DNA of 64,000 bases from Rhodococcus sp. B50 (lineage in GTDB: Bacteria; Actinomycetota; Actinomycetes; Mycobacteriales; Mycobacteriaceae), in the NCBI RefSeq assembly GCF_013602415.1, contig NZ_WPAG02000003.1, positions 62,001 to 126,000 of the forward strand. The letters are read 5' to 3'. A program made the translations under genes and the position numbers. How positions within the stretch are numbered: position 1 is the stretch's first letter; each line of letters starts with the position of its first letter. This document shows positions 17,757 to 26,647 of this stretch, one piece after another. The notes beneath the pieces were generated by a model. That model saw only the letters and a program-made list of their open reading frames with translations. It made no database searches and was not told the DNA's origin.

Positions 17757-19151
17757 GTGAGCAAGTCTACGTCCCCCTACCCACACCTGTCCGCATCGGG
17801 TACCGGAACCGGCGTCGTGTCCCATGCCGGCGCTGTCCTGCTGCTGCGCACCGCCGAGAAAACCGGCCTCACCACAGCATTGACGACCGAACTCGCTCAG
17901 TTCCGGAAACCGTTGGCACGCCACGATCCTGGCAAGATCCTCCTCGACCTCGCGCTCTCCCTGGCGATCGGCGGGGACTGCCTCGCCGACATCAACCAAC
18001 TACGCGCCCACCCCGAACTGTTCGGCCAGGTGGCCTCCGACCCGACTGTCTCCCGCCTGATCACCACCCTCGCCGGTGATGCCGACACCGCTCTCGCCGC
18101 GATCGGACGGGCCCGCGCTACCGCCCGCGCCCACGCCTGGACCGCCGCCGGGTCGGTGGCACCCGATCACGCCATCGACGAGCACACACCGCTGGTCATC
18201 GACATCGATGCCACCCTCGTCACCGCGCACTCGGACAAGGAATCTGCTGCCCCGAACTTCAAACGCGGCTTCGGGTTTCATCCGCTGTGTGCGTTCGTCG
18301 ACCACGGTGAGCACGGCACCGGTGAACCCGTCGCGATGCTGCTGCGCCCGGGCAATGCCGGTTCGAACACCGCCGCCGATCACGTCACTGTCGTGCAGGG
18401 CGCCCTGGCGCAGTTGCCGTTCGACCCGGGATATCGGGTCGGGAAGAAGGTGCTGGTCCGGATCGATGGTGCCGGTGGCACCCACTCCTTGATCGAGTAT
18501 CTGACCAAGCGCAGGCTCTCGTATTCGGTGGGATTCGGGTTGACCGACGCCTATGCCGCCGCGATCGATCTGGTTCCCGAGCAGGCATGGACTCCGGCTT
18601 ACGACTCGGACGGGCAGGTCCGGGACGGGGCCTGGGTCACCGAGATCACCGGGCTGCTCGACCTGTCGACGTGGCCGACCGGCATGCGCGTGATCGTCAG
18701 GAAGGAGAGACCGCATCCGGGTGCGCAGTTGCGGTTCACCGACCGTGACGGCCTGCGGTTGACGGCGTTCGTGACCAACACCCGCCGCGGGCAACTCCCC
18801 GATCTGGAGTTGCGGCACCGCCGTCGGGCTCGGTGCGAGGACCGGATCCGGACAGCGAAAGCAACCGGGCTGCAGAATCTTCCGCTGCACGGGTTCGATC
18901 AGAACCGGATCTGGCTCGCGCTCGTGCAACTGGCATGCGAGTTGACCGCGTGGATGCAGATGCTGGCATTCACCGAGGTCCCGGCGCGGCGGTGGGAGCC
19001 GAAACGGCTGCGGCTGCGGGTGCTGTCGATCGCCGGGAAGATCGCCCGCCATGCCCGTCAGGTTCGGCTGCGGCTGGCCGCGACGGCTCCCGGTGTCGAT
19101 GTTCTCGTGGCCGGCCTGAACCGGCTCACCGCGCTACCTGCACCTGTGTGA
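17757..19151 (+). CDS. IS1380-family transposase
   Basis: 464 aa from a GTG. DDE transposase of the IS4/IS1380 type: an N-terminal helical region with GDCLADINQLRAHPELFGQV, the first Asp in LVIDIDATLVTAHSDKE, the second in VLVRIDGAGGTHSLIEYL, and the Glu in the basic segment RCEDRIRTAKATGLQNLPLH. The C-terminal part is basic. Full length and free of lesions, so probably active. It is identical in length and sequence to the inverted copy at 33412-34806. Confidence 0.93.
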   Translation: MSKSTSPYPHLSASGTGTGVVSHAGAVLLLRTAEKTGLTTALTTELAQFRKPLARHDPGKILLDLALSLAIGGDCLADINQLRAHPELFGQVASDPTVSRLITTLAGDADTALAAIGRARATARAHAWTAAGSVAPDHAIDEHTPLVIDIDATLVTAHSDKESAAPNFKRGFGFHPLCAFVDHGEHGTGEPVAMLLRPGNAGSNTAADHVTVVQGALAQLPFDPGYRVGKKVLVRIDGAGGTHSLIEYLTKRRLSYSVGFGLTDAYAAAIDLVPEQAWTPAYDSDGQVRDGAWVTEITGLLDLSTWPTGMRVIVRKERPHPGAQLRFTDRDGLRLTAFVTNTRRGQLPDLELRHRRRARCEDRIRTAKATGLQNLPLHGFDQNRIWLALVQLACELTAWMQMLAFTEVPARRWEPKRLRLRVLSIAGKIARHARQVRLRLAATAPGVDVLVAGLNRLTALPAPV

Positions 19152-19535
19152 CCTGCACGAATCTTCATTTATCGAGTCGAAAGGACACTCAGTTCGGGGC
19201 CGTGGACCCCGACGTCACCCGACCGTGTCGGGCGACCAAGCGTGGATGCACACCGGATCCACCGCCTCCACCATCGAATCCGAACTGGTCAGGCCGGCAC
19301 GCGGGACTCACGAAAGATTGAGGTTACCTTCCGGCCGCACATTTGTGGTCGCGCTTCCCGACGGCAATCTCATCCGAGTCACCGTGATGGACCGACCGGC
19401 ACGATTTCCGCCCACTGTTTCGCCTTCACGAGGCTGAGCACGTCCGAGAGTCAGCCGGCAGCTGCGACATCGAAGCAGCGGTCGTCGGTTCGGTAGCCCG
19501 TCGACCCTCAGCTGTTCGGGGTGCTGCGCCGCGTG

Positions 19536-20318
19536 TCATTCTTCGGCCATCGCGTCCTGGAACCGTTTCGTCCGTTCTTCCTGAGTGAGTCGAGAACACC
19601 AGGAGCAGTAGCGTCCGTCGGGGGCGGCGTACCAGTGGCAGCAGGTCCTGCGGTCGTACTGCAGACGGGGGCCACAGGGCCCGGTGAGGATCCGGAAGTC
19701 ACCGCTGCGGCGCAGCTCCGGGCGAGCCGAGAGCAGTTCCTGGGCGTGCTCACGCAGCGTGTGCGCATCCAGATTCAGGTCGGACCGGCGCGCGAGTGTT
19801 CGGAAGGCACCGGCGAATCCCGCGGCGATGTTGCCCAGAAGGTTGCCCATCCCGGGGCCTGTCTCGGCGCGCACATTCTGCGCCAGGGGTGTCAGGTGCC
19901 CGTCGACGGTCGTTTCGAGGAGGTGTTCGGGTGTGGCGTCTGTCCGCGCTTTCGGTGCGTCGAGCACCAGCAGATCGGGTGTGCCGGCGACAAAGCGCAC
20001 GCGGACACTCGGGGCGCGAAGGTCGAGCGCAACCCCGTACAGCACCCATGCCGCCGTCGCGACGCCGCAGACACGGTGGCAGTAACGCTGGAAGACCAGC
20101 GAACCGACGTGCCGTGCCACCGGCATCTGCCGGTGCCGGGCATGTAGTTCGATCATCCTCTGTGTCTGCCCGGACGTCGGGTCGCACAGTTCGGCGGCGG
20201 CGAACCAGTCGACCTCAGCAGCGTCGTCGGAGACGGTGTTCGCCGCGGACCGGGTGCCGATGCGAAATGGGGGCCCGAGTGCATCGATCTTCTCCAGCAT
20301 GGTGTGCAGATCGGTCAT
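19536..20318 (-). CDS. FhuF-like ferric-siderophore reductase
   Basis: 260 aa. The C-terminus carries the FhuF signature CCHWYAAPDGRYCSWC, i.e. Cys-Cys-x10-Cys-x2-Cys, which binds a [2Fe-2S] cluster. The N-terminal two thirds resemble the FhuF/IucA-like iron transporter accessory domain. FhuF proteins are cytoplasmic or membrane-associated and reduce siderophore-bound iron after uptake. A truncated siderophore-binding lipoprotein frame overlaps the start, so this is the remainder of an iron-acquisition locus. The rest of the transporter is absent from the window. Confidence 0.8.
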   Translation of the reverse strand: MTDLHTMLEKIDALGPPFRIGTRSAANTVSDDAAEVDWFAAAELCDPTSGQTQRMIELHARHRQMPVARHVGSLVFQRYCHRVCGVATAAWVLYGVALDLRAPSVRVRFVAGTPDLLVLDAPKARTDATPEHLLETTVDGHLTPLAQNVRAETGPGMGNLLGNIAAGFAGAFRTLARRSDLNLDAHTLREHAQELLSARPELRRSGDFRILTGPCGPRLQYDRRTCCHWYAAPDGRYCSWCSRLTQEERTKRFQDAMAEE

Positions 20319-20587
20319 GTGTCAGTCTTTCTACCTCGGGCGACCCGGTCCTGGGCCGTGCCGGTGCGCGCAGCAACGACCGTGTCGACATCGTTCAGCG
20401 CCGGGATCAGCTCGCTGTTGGAGTGGTTGGCCACCACGGCAGACTCGATCGGTCCGTCGAATTCCACGGTCCGACCCGCATCATCGACGACCGGGATCGT
20501 CCGTTCCGAATAATCCTCATCCGGCTGCTCCGGGGCCGAACAGGCGGCGGTCGCTACCAGCCCGAACGTTGCCGACGTCACCGCCAT
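20315..20587 (-). pseudogene. Truncated siderophore-binding lipoprotein (FecB/FhuD-like)
   Basis: 90 aa only. It begins with a lipoprotein signal (lipobox ATAAC) followed by the PVVDDAGRTVEFDGPIESAV segment, the typical start of iron-siderophore substrate-binding proteins of about 320 aa. After some 55 residues of recognisable domain the frame runs into the fhuF-like start. The missing 230 residues point to a deletion that fused the fragment to the reductase gene. Confidence 0.55.
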
Positions 20588-20897
20588 CTGTGGCGGGGCA
20601 GGCGTGGACGGAAAGTACGGATAGTCATCGTATGAAGGCTCCTCGGCCGTGTAGGCAGGAGGACTGGCGCACTCCTGGGCCGGTAGGTATCGGACTCGAA
20701 ACCTGCTCGGCGACTGCGCATACGTGCGCCGAGGTCTCTCACCGTTGCGGGACAGTTCCGGGTTCTCACCGGATTCCCTCTTGCGTCGGCATCACCCCAG
20801 CCGATAGGCGCGGGACGGGGCGGTGCCGAACCGGCCGTGTGGAAGCCTACCCGAGCGTGGGCGTGGCCCCTGAAGAGTGGACACGGGGTTGTGTACG

Positions 20898-21800
20898 TCA
20901 AGCGGCCTGATCGAGGGTAGCCCCATGGTCGACCTCGAAGTCAAGTGGTGATCGGTTCCCCAGTGATGAGTGCCGTCGGCGTGTGTTGTATCGAGTGATC
21001 CAGCGGAAAACCTCGGTGCGGGATTGCGCTTCGTCGAACCAGCGTTTCGCGCCCTGAAGCGTCTCCCGCTTCAACGACGCATTGAAGGACTCGGCCATCG
21101 CGTTGTCGGCGCTCGACCCGATTTGGCCCATCGATTGCCGCACGCCGTGCCGGCGACATGTCGCCTGGTAGTCCGAGGAGGTGAATTGACGTCCGTGATC
21201 CGAGTGGAAAATCGCTCCTTCCAGCGACCCTCGTGCCGCGGCCGCATTGTCGAGCGCGTTCTCCACGAGCTCGGTACGCATGTGACCTGCGATCGACCAG
21301 CCGACGAGCCGTTTGGAACACACGTCGATCACGGTCGCCAGGTAGAGGAACTCACCGGTGCCGCTGTGGGGAAGGTAAGTGATGTCACCGACGAATACTC
21401 GTCCAGGCTCGTCGGCGGTGAAATCACGGTTGACCAGGTCTTCGAAGACCTGTGCCCCAGGATCCTTGATCGTCGTGTTCTTCGGTTTACGCAGATGCAC
21501 ACCGACGATGTTGTTCTGTCGCATCAACCTGGCCACCCGCTTGTGATTGACCGTGCCCGGCACCTGGTCATCATCGGCCAGTTCGGCGGTCATCCGCCGG
21601 TAACCGAGGGTGTGGTCCCATTCCTGGTGGTGGGCACGTATTCGGTCGACTAGCGCCGCATCGGCCTGCTGGCGGGCAAGCCGAGCCGCCTTTCCGGCTC
21701 GCCACTTGTAGTAGCTCGACCGGTGGATGCCGAGCACCGTGCACATCCGCTTCACCTCATGGGTGTCCCGGTGGTCGTCAACGAACCGGAAGCGGATCAC
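20898..21800 (-). CDS. IS3-family transposase OrfB (DDE integrase core)
   Basis: 300 aa from a GTG at 21800 that overlaps the orfA stop (GTGA). The rve core has Asp in FVGDITYLPHS, Asp in FHSDHGRQFTS and Glu in NAMAESFNASLKRE, with a HTH_21-like segment (YRRMTAELADD) ahead. Intact. Expression by coupling rather than the more usual slippage is suggested by the overlap. Confidence 0.88.
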   Translation of the reverse strand: MIRFRFVDDHRDTHEVKRMCTVLGIHRSSYYKWRAGKAARLARQQADAALVDRIRAHHQEWDHTLGYRRMTAELADDDQVPGTVNHKRVARLMRQNNIVGVHLRKPKNTTIKDPGAQVFEDLVNRDFTADEPGRVFVGDITYLPHSGTGEFLYLATVIDVCSKRLVGWSIAGHMRTELVENALDNAAAARGSLEGAIFHSDHGRQFTSSDYQATCRRHGVRQSMGQIGSSADNAMAESFNASLKRETLQGAKRWFDEAQSRTEVFRWITRYNTRRRHSSLGNRSPLDFEVDHGATLDQAA

Positions 21801-22147
21801 CAGTTCGTCTCTGCCGCGAAATATTTCGTGGCCTTGCGCAGGATGTCTCGTTCCTCGCTGAGCTTGTCGTTCTCCGCGACCAAAGCCTGGTTGCGGGCCC
21901 GGATCTGCTCGATCTCGGCCTGCATCCGCGCGCACTGCTCCTCGGGTGTCTCCGAGGCATCCACGCTCTTTTCGGGCGCAGACCGCGCCATCGCGGCCTT
22001 CTTACGCGCCAGATGCACCCATGTCTTCAACGACCCCCGAGCGACTCCCAGATCCGCGGCCAACGACGAGTACGACACTTCCGGGCGGCTCTCGTAGAGT
22101 CGCACGGCGTCGGCCTTGAACTCGTCAGAGTACTTCTTCTTCGTCAT
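21797..22147 (-). CDS. IS3-family transposase OrfA
   Basis: 116 aa from the ATG at 22147 (another ATG lies five codons upstream). It has an HTH (KKYSDEFKADAVRLYESR, then SYSSLAADLGVARGSLKTWV) and a C-terminal leucine-zipper-like coiled coil ending DILRKATKYFAAETNW. Standard DNA-binding subunit. Confidence 0.88.
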   Translation of the reverse strand: MTKKKYSDEFKADAVRLYESRPEVSYSSLAADLGVARGSLKTWVHLARKKAAMARSAPEKSVDASETPEEQCARMQAEIEQIRARNQALVAENDKLSEERDILRKATKYFAAETNW

Positions 22148-22297
22148 GGTGATGTCCTGCATTCTCCGGCCCAGTATGGGCCAGTGTCAGCGTGTCCACC
22201 ACCCAGGGGCTATCCCCTGCACCCGATTGACGACGCGTGACGATCGTCGTCTTACAGGTGGAAGCGGGTGCGCCCAAGCGCAGGTGACCGTCGCCGG

Positions 22298-23110
22298 TTA
22301 CTGCCCGTAGGGGCGCGGCGGGAGCGGGTTGATCTCGTCACTGTCCCAGGTGACCTTCCGGAGGTTGCTGGTGTCGATGACCTCGAGGTCCGGGTGCGCG
22401 GCCAGCGCCCGGGCGCAGTCGGTGGATGAGCCGATATAGGTCGACATCAAGTCGATGTCGGTGGCGACGAACCAGGCCCGGTCCTGCGGCCACCACAGGT
22501 TCGGACCACACCATCCGAGAGTGCGCACCGCATCGCGCACCGTGCCGTGCACCAGAAAGTTGTCCCGGTGCGGGATGCGGACCCGCGGTCCGGGTGCGGG
22601 AAGGTGCAGGGCTTGACCCGCGCGGCCTTCCCAGAACCCGAACCAGCAATCGTCCAGGGTGCTGGTGTGCTCGACGAGAACCTCGGCCAGGGCCGCGAAC
22701 TGCTCTTCCGGCATATCGCCTTCGTCGGGTTCCTGGTGCCAGACGAGGTTGCGGCCGTCCCCGACCCCGCGGTGGATACCGGCCTGCAGCAGTGAGCCCC
22801 ACTCGACGGTCTGGTGGATCACGCCGCCGGTGCGGGCGGCGACCTCGGCCCAGCGCACCCGAACCTGCTGCCCGGTGTCGGGATCGATCCGGGCAGCAGG
22901 GTGCAGCAGCCGGGAATACAGCGTGTAGATCGGGGGCACCAGCGATCCGACGGTGTACTCGAAGCGGGGCAGGGCCTCGGTGATCCAGTCGCCGGGGGTG
23001 GTGTCGTCGAGTACGTCGTCGATCCGCCACACCAGCGACTGCGAGTTCGGGTCGACATGGTGATTCATCTGCTGCCGGTCGCCGGGACCAGAGCCGCTGT
23101 GCTCACTCAC
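22298..23110 (-). CDS. Unrecognised soluble protein
   Basis: 270 aa, acidic, Trp-rich, no signal peptide or membrane segment. Features include a hydrophobic strand (FEYTVGSLVPPIYTLYSRLL), a repeated D-W-x-F/W pattern (DDCWFGFWEG) and a C-terminal block GPNLWWPQDRAWFVATDIDL. It may be complete, since the frame opens and closes normally and sits between two IS3 elements. I do not recognise the family. The C-terminal pattern recalls small immunity or antitoxin-type proteins but that is weak. Confidence 0.5.
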   Translation of the reverse strand: MSEHSGSGPGDRQQMNHHVDPNSQSLVWRIDDVLDDTTPGDWITEALPRFEYTVGSLVPPIYTLYSRLLHPAARIDPDTGQQVRVRWAEVAARTGGVIHQTVEWGSLLQAGIHRGVGDGRNLVWHQEPDEGDMPEEQFAALAEVLVEHTSTLDDCWFGFWEGRAGQALHLPAPGPRVRIPHRDNFLVHGTVRDAVRTLGWCGPNLWWPQDRAWFVATDIDLMSTYIGSSTDCARALAAHPDLEVIDTSNLRKVTWDSDEINPLPPRPYGQ

Positions 23111-23321
23111 GTATCCGACCCTGCCACACCGCGGTCGTGCCGGGTGCTCGTCTAGGGTCGGGATTTGCTCTGGCGGAAGCGATGCAGCGGACCGTGTTGG
23201 GGCCTATTCCCGAATGCGGATCACCCATTCCAGTCGCGTCCAGATGGCGTGACTCGGTGTGCTGATGCGCAAAGCTCGACTCATGGGGCCTTACCCCCAG
23301 CAAATGGACACGGGTGGTGGA

Positions 23322-24218
23322 TTACGCCGCGGATGCCAGCGTAGCGATGTAGAGGGTCTCGTAGGTGTTCGGGGACCGGTGTCCGCACCAGGAATGTCGT
23401 CGTCGGGTGTTGTAGCGGGTGACCCAACGGAACACCTGACGCCGGCACGTGGCTTCGTCCGACCAGACGTTCGCGTTCTGGAGGACTTCTCGTTTGAGGG
23501 CGGCGTTGAAGGATTCGGCGAGACTGTTGTCGGCGCTCGTGCCGACTTTACCCATCGACTGGGTGACGCCGAGGTCGGCGCAGAGGGAAGCGAAATCCTT
23601 CGAGGTGTATTGCGCGCCGTGATCGGAGTGAAAGATAGACCCGGACAATCCATTACGATCTCCATGAGCAGCAAGGAGAGCGTCGGCGACGAGGTCGGTG
23701 CGCATATGGTCGGCGATCGCCCAGCCGGCGAGTTTGCGGGAGTAGCAATCGATCACCGTCGCCAGATACAGGTTGGCACCGCCCTCGATCGGTAAATATG
23801 TAATGTCGCCGACGTAGATACAGTTCGGTGCAGGGGCGGTGAAGTCCCGCTCGAGCAGGTCGGGCACCTTCTGGTCCGCAGGTTCTGGGACGGTGGTCGT
23901 GACCCGTCGTCGACGGCGGTAGCCGACAATGCTGTTCTGACGCATCACCCGGGCCACCCGCTTGTGGTTGACCCTCTCGTTCACGGTGACGCCATCGTTG
24001 AGTTCTGCGGTGATCCTGGGTGCTCCGTAGGTGTTGTCCTCGGTATGGATCGCCCGGATTCGTTCGGCCAGCTGCGCGTCGGCCGCGGCGCGAGCGGTCC
24101 TGTCCGGCTCGGCGGACTTCCAGGCGTAGTAGGACGAACGCTCGAGCTCGACGAGCTCGCACAACCGCTTCACCTGATAGGTGTCGGAATGGTCGGCGAC
24201 GAACTGGAAGCGGGTCAC
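23322..24218 (-). CDS. IS3-family transposase OrfB
   Basis: 298 aa from a GTG overlapping the orfA stop (GTGA). DDE residues lie in YVGDITYLPIEG, FHSDHGAQYTS and NSLAESFNAALKRE. It is related to but clearly different from element A, so the two are separate arrivals. Confidence 0.88.
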   Translation of the reverse strand: MTRFQFVADHSDTYQVKRLCELVELERSSYYAWKSAEPDRTARAAADAQLAERIRAIHTEDNTYGAPRITAELNDGVTVNERVNHKRVARVMRQNSIVGYRRRRRVTTTVPEPADQKVPDLLERDFTAPAPNCIYVGDITYLPIEGGANLYLATVIDCYSRKLAGWAIADHMRTDLVADALLAAHGDRNGLSGSIFHSDHGAQYTSKDFASLCADLGVTQSMGKVGTSADNSLAESFNAALKREVLQNANVWSDEATCRRQVFRWVTRYNTRRRHSWCGHRSPNTYETLYIATLASAA

Positions 24219-24580
24219 CAGTTCGTCTCCCCGGCGAAATACTTGGCCGCCTTACGAAGGATCTCGCGTTCGGTGGTGAGCTTGGTTGCTTCCGCTCGTA
24301 GGGCGGCATTCTCGGCTTCGAGACGGGCGAGTTTCTGCTCGACGGTCTCCGATTCGCTACCCGTGCCGGAGCTCAGGCTATGAGGCCGTGCCGGAGTATG
24401 CACCCGGGTGCCGTCGACGTGGGTTTTGGTGCCGGTCCCGTACTGGTCGATCCAGCCTGTCAAGGTGCCGCGCACGACCCCGAGGTCAGCGGCGATACCT
24501 CGGATCGTCGCGCCCGGCGTGGACTCGTACAACTCGACCGCCTGGCGCCGGAACTCCTCCGAGTAGTTCTTTCGTGACAT
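24215..24580 (-). CDS. IS3-family transposase OrfA
   Basis: 121 aa. HTH region (SRKNYSEEFRRQAVELYEST, then GIAADLGVVRGTLTGWIDQY) followed by a Ser/Thr-rich linker and a coiled-coil end (LEAENAALRAEATKLTTERE). Intact. Confidence 0.88.
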   Translation of the reverse strand: MSRKNYSEEFRRQAVELYESTPGATIRGIAADLGVVRGTLTGWIDQYGTGTKTHVDGTRVHTPARPHSLSSGTGSESETVEQKLARLEAENAALRAEATKLTTEREILRKAAKYFAGETNW

Positions 24581-24649
24581 GACTGAAGATCATCTCGCTT
24601 CCCCAGCAGATGCTGGATTCAGCGTGTCCAAGAACCGGGGTCAAGGCCC

Positions 24650-25294
24650 ATGAACGGCGATGACACGCCACCGGCGCCGCGGCAGCCGTGGGTGTTGCGT
24701 GATCCGATCGGCCGCCCGGCACGCCCACCGGCGCTGATCGTGGCAGGAGCGTCGGTGCTGTTGTGCACCGGAATCGTGTTCGCCCTGCTGGATTGGTGGC
24801 CGGGCCACGGGCACACCATCGATGCCTTCACCAATTCGATGGTCGTCCTGGTCTTCGGGGCTCTGTTGATGATCGTCGGTCTGGTGTGGGCGGTCAAGTC
24901 CGCGTTGGTGATCGGGCGGGACCGGCGGTGGTCGTGGTGGATCGCGGCTGCGCCGATCACGGTGCTCGTCGCGGCGGTGGCTGTTCTGGTGATTCCGTCG
25001 CCGTCGTTCGGGTCCTCACGCAGCGACTTCGACGCCGCTGTCTACGCGGTGCTGTCCTCACGGGAGTCTGCCGTGTTCGGGGTGCCCGTCGGGCCGTACA
25101 CGATGTCCCGGGTCGAACGACACAGCAACGATGCGGTGTACTTCTACGACGCCGATCAGAATTTTCTGACCACCTCCGGCGGCTGGATCTACTCGCCGGC
25201 AGGACCTCCCCCGGACCGTTCGGGAATAGACCGGATCGACGCGGCTCACCTCGACGGCCGGTGGTACGAGTTCACCGCCGTATGGGACGAATGA
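24650..25294 (+). CDS. Three-span membrane protein of unknown function
   Basis: 214 aa. A Pro-rich cytosolic start is followed by hydrophobic segments at about 28-48, 62-86 and 100-120, then an extracytoplasmic domain with GPYTMSRVERHSNDAVYFY. The start lies 19 bp outside the end of IS3 element B, so its promoter has probably been replaced. It is the first of a group of uncharacterised genes at 24.6-28.1 kb. Confidence 0.55.
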   Translation: MNGDDTPPAPRQPWVLRDPIGRPARPPALIVAGASVLLCTGIVFALLDWWPGHGHTIDAFTNSMVVLVFGALLMIVGLVWAVKSALVIGRDRRWSWWIAAAPITVLVAAVAVLVIPSPSFGSSRSDFDAAVYAVLSSRESAVFGVPVGPYTMSRVERHSNDAVYFYDADQNFLTTSGGWIYSPAGPPPDRSGIDRIDAAHLDGRWYEFTAVWDE

Positions 25295-25345
25295 TCCTCG
25301 GCCGGGTACATACTACCGTCCGTCGTCGCTCAGGAAGAGACCGTT

Positions 25346-25688
25346 ATGCCCGACCAGAACACCCTCGAAGAACTGCTGCTGGCCGAACGCCGCGCGATAC
25401 GCGACTGGGTGTCCATCGCCGACGTACTCAAAGCGATGGGAACAAACTCCTGGGTGGCAGGGACGCGAGGCCGTCCGATCCGTTCTGGACTGCATCGACA
25501 CCAGCACTCGTCTCCGCATCGGTCGCGTCGACAACCAGTACCGGGAAATACCCAAGCCTTTGCCCGTCGAAGAACTCCTCGACCGGATCTTCACCATCGA
25601 CGATGCTGCCGACCGGTCTTTCGAGATGATGCAGTTGTTCATCGACACCACAGACACTTCCGCTGACAACGCGCCCGGCCGTCGCTGA
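25346..25688 (+). pseudogene. Small hypothetical protein broken by a frameshift
   Basis: It begins with AGGAAGAG and an ATG at 25346 (MPDQNTLEELLLAERRAIRD). Near 25438-25445 (GGGAACAAAC) the protein-like reading moves by one base to the frame that continues QTPGWQGREAVRSVLD and ends at the TGA at 25686-25688. Joined, it would be about 114 aa with a helical C-terminus. No family recognised. A single indel in or next to GGG explains the break; sequencing error is possible. Confidence 0.45.
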
Positions 25689-25753
25689 CCGCCCACTGCG
25701 ATTGATCTCGCCGACGTCGACGTACGCAACCTGTCCACATCTCTCGACGGCCA

Positions 25754-26647
25754 TTGCGCGCCAACGAGCATCGGTCCGGGCCCGCCGGGGAGCGAGGATC
25801 TCGACCACACACCCGACTGGCGGGGCAGATCTACTCGGTGCGCAGCCGTGCAGCAACGTCGAGTTCGACGAGTGTGCCGGCCGGATCAAGCAGATACCAC
25901 GAGGTAACGACGGGATTGCCGCCCGGCATCGCGCCAGCTGTATATCCCAAGCAGACCTGCCCCGAGCATGCCGCGCTAGCAGCCGCGCGCAAGGTCGATC
26001 GTGCTGCAGGCAAGGCGCGCGAGGCCTCGGCCATCACAGGAATGAAGATCGCCGTAGAAGGACGCGGCGCGATAGACCCGATCGCAGCCTGGGGAACCAT
26101 CAGGCAGCCTCGACCGCTCCTGGGAGTCGACGACGTGTACACCGGCTGTGACCAGATCAAAGGTCATCTCGAACAGATGATTGCCCACGCAGAGACCCAG
26201 ACAGCGCCACCGATGGATAGTGCGGCGGTGCACCCGCTCGTTTGGGGTGCTGCTGGCCGACTGTGGCGCGACGGCCACTATCGCCTTGCAGGCACATCAG
26301 CGGCGGAAGCACTCGTCGCACAGGTCACGACGTTGACGAATCGCAACGATGTGGCAGAAACAGCCCTTTGGCAGGAAACCTTCGCCGATAAGCCTCCAGC
26401 GCCGGGTCGACCACGGTTGCGGTGGCCAGGAGATTCAAACGACCGGACCGTGAAGTCGATGAACGAAGGGCTGCGGCAGTTCACGGCGGGAATGCAGCTG
26501 ACGATCCGAAACTCAGCGGCGCACGATACTCGTGAGATGCTGCAGCAGGATGCCCTCGAGCGACTTGCGGTGCTGAGCGTGGTCGCGCGACTGGTCGACC
26601 AATGTGACCTGCTCGAAGCACCTACATCGCAGGGGAATTCCCCATGA
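25754..26647 (+). CDS. TIGR02391-family (Ymh/abortive-infection-like) protein
   Basis: Up to 297 aa; the start is uncertain and the first 90 codons look non-coding, so a start nearer 26040 is possible. The C-terminal 130 residues show the TIGR02391 pattern: HPLVWGAAGRLWRDGHYRLA, an EAL helix, KSMNEGLRQFTAGMQLTIRN followed by SAAH, and a final helix LERLAVLSVVARLVDQCDLL. Members are found near phage-defence and mobile genes, but their activity is not established. The RN…AH motif recalls HEPN-type nucleases. Its stop overlaps the next gene's ATG (ATGA), so it is coupled to a membrane protein. Confidence 0.65.
   Translation: MRANEHRSGPAGERGSRPHTRLAGQIYSVRSRAATSSSTSVPAGSSRYHEVTTGLPPGIAPAVYPKQTCPEHAALAAARKVDRAAGKAREASAITGMKIAVEGRGAIDPIAAWGTIRQPRPLLGVDDVYTGCDQIKGHLEQMIAHAETQTAPPMDSAAVHPLVWGAAGRLWRDGHYRLAGTSAAEALVAQVTTLTNRNDVAETALWQETFADKPPAPGRPRLRWPGDSNDRTVKSMNEGLRQFTAGMQLTIRNSAAHDTREMLQQDALERLAVLSVVARLVDQCDLLEAPTSQGNSP

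Larger units (their letters stand above)
17636..19323 (+). mobile_element. IS1380-family insertion sequence, copy 1 (intact)
   Basis: 1688 bp. The ends match as imperfect inverted repeats with a CC-N5-CTTTC core (CCCGGGGCTTTCACGG left; CCTCAATCTTTCGTGAG right, reverse complement). It is flanked by a 4-bp target duplication TTAC at 17632-17635 and 19324-19327, as expected for this family. The element appears identical, including its transposase, to the copy at 33240-34927, so at least one moved recently. Confidence 0.9.
20878..22198 (-). mobile_element. IS3-family element A
   Basis: About 1.32 kb bounded by the inverted 8-mers TGGACACG (20878) and CGTGTCCA (22191-22198). It holds orfA and orfB in the standard order. 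No clear target duplication is visible at these ends. Confidence 0.75.
23305..24630 (-). mobile_element. IS3-family element B
   Basis: About 1.33 kb with the same terminal 8-mers as element A: TGGACACG at 23305-23312 and CGTGTCCA at 24623-24630. The flanks outside both ends are themselves similar in inverted orientation (GGGGCCTTACCCC left; GGGGTCAAGGCCC right), which may reflect a palindromic target. No clean direct duplication. Confidence 0.75.
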
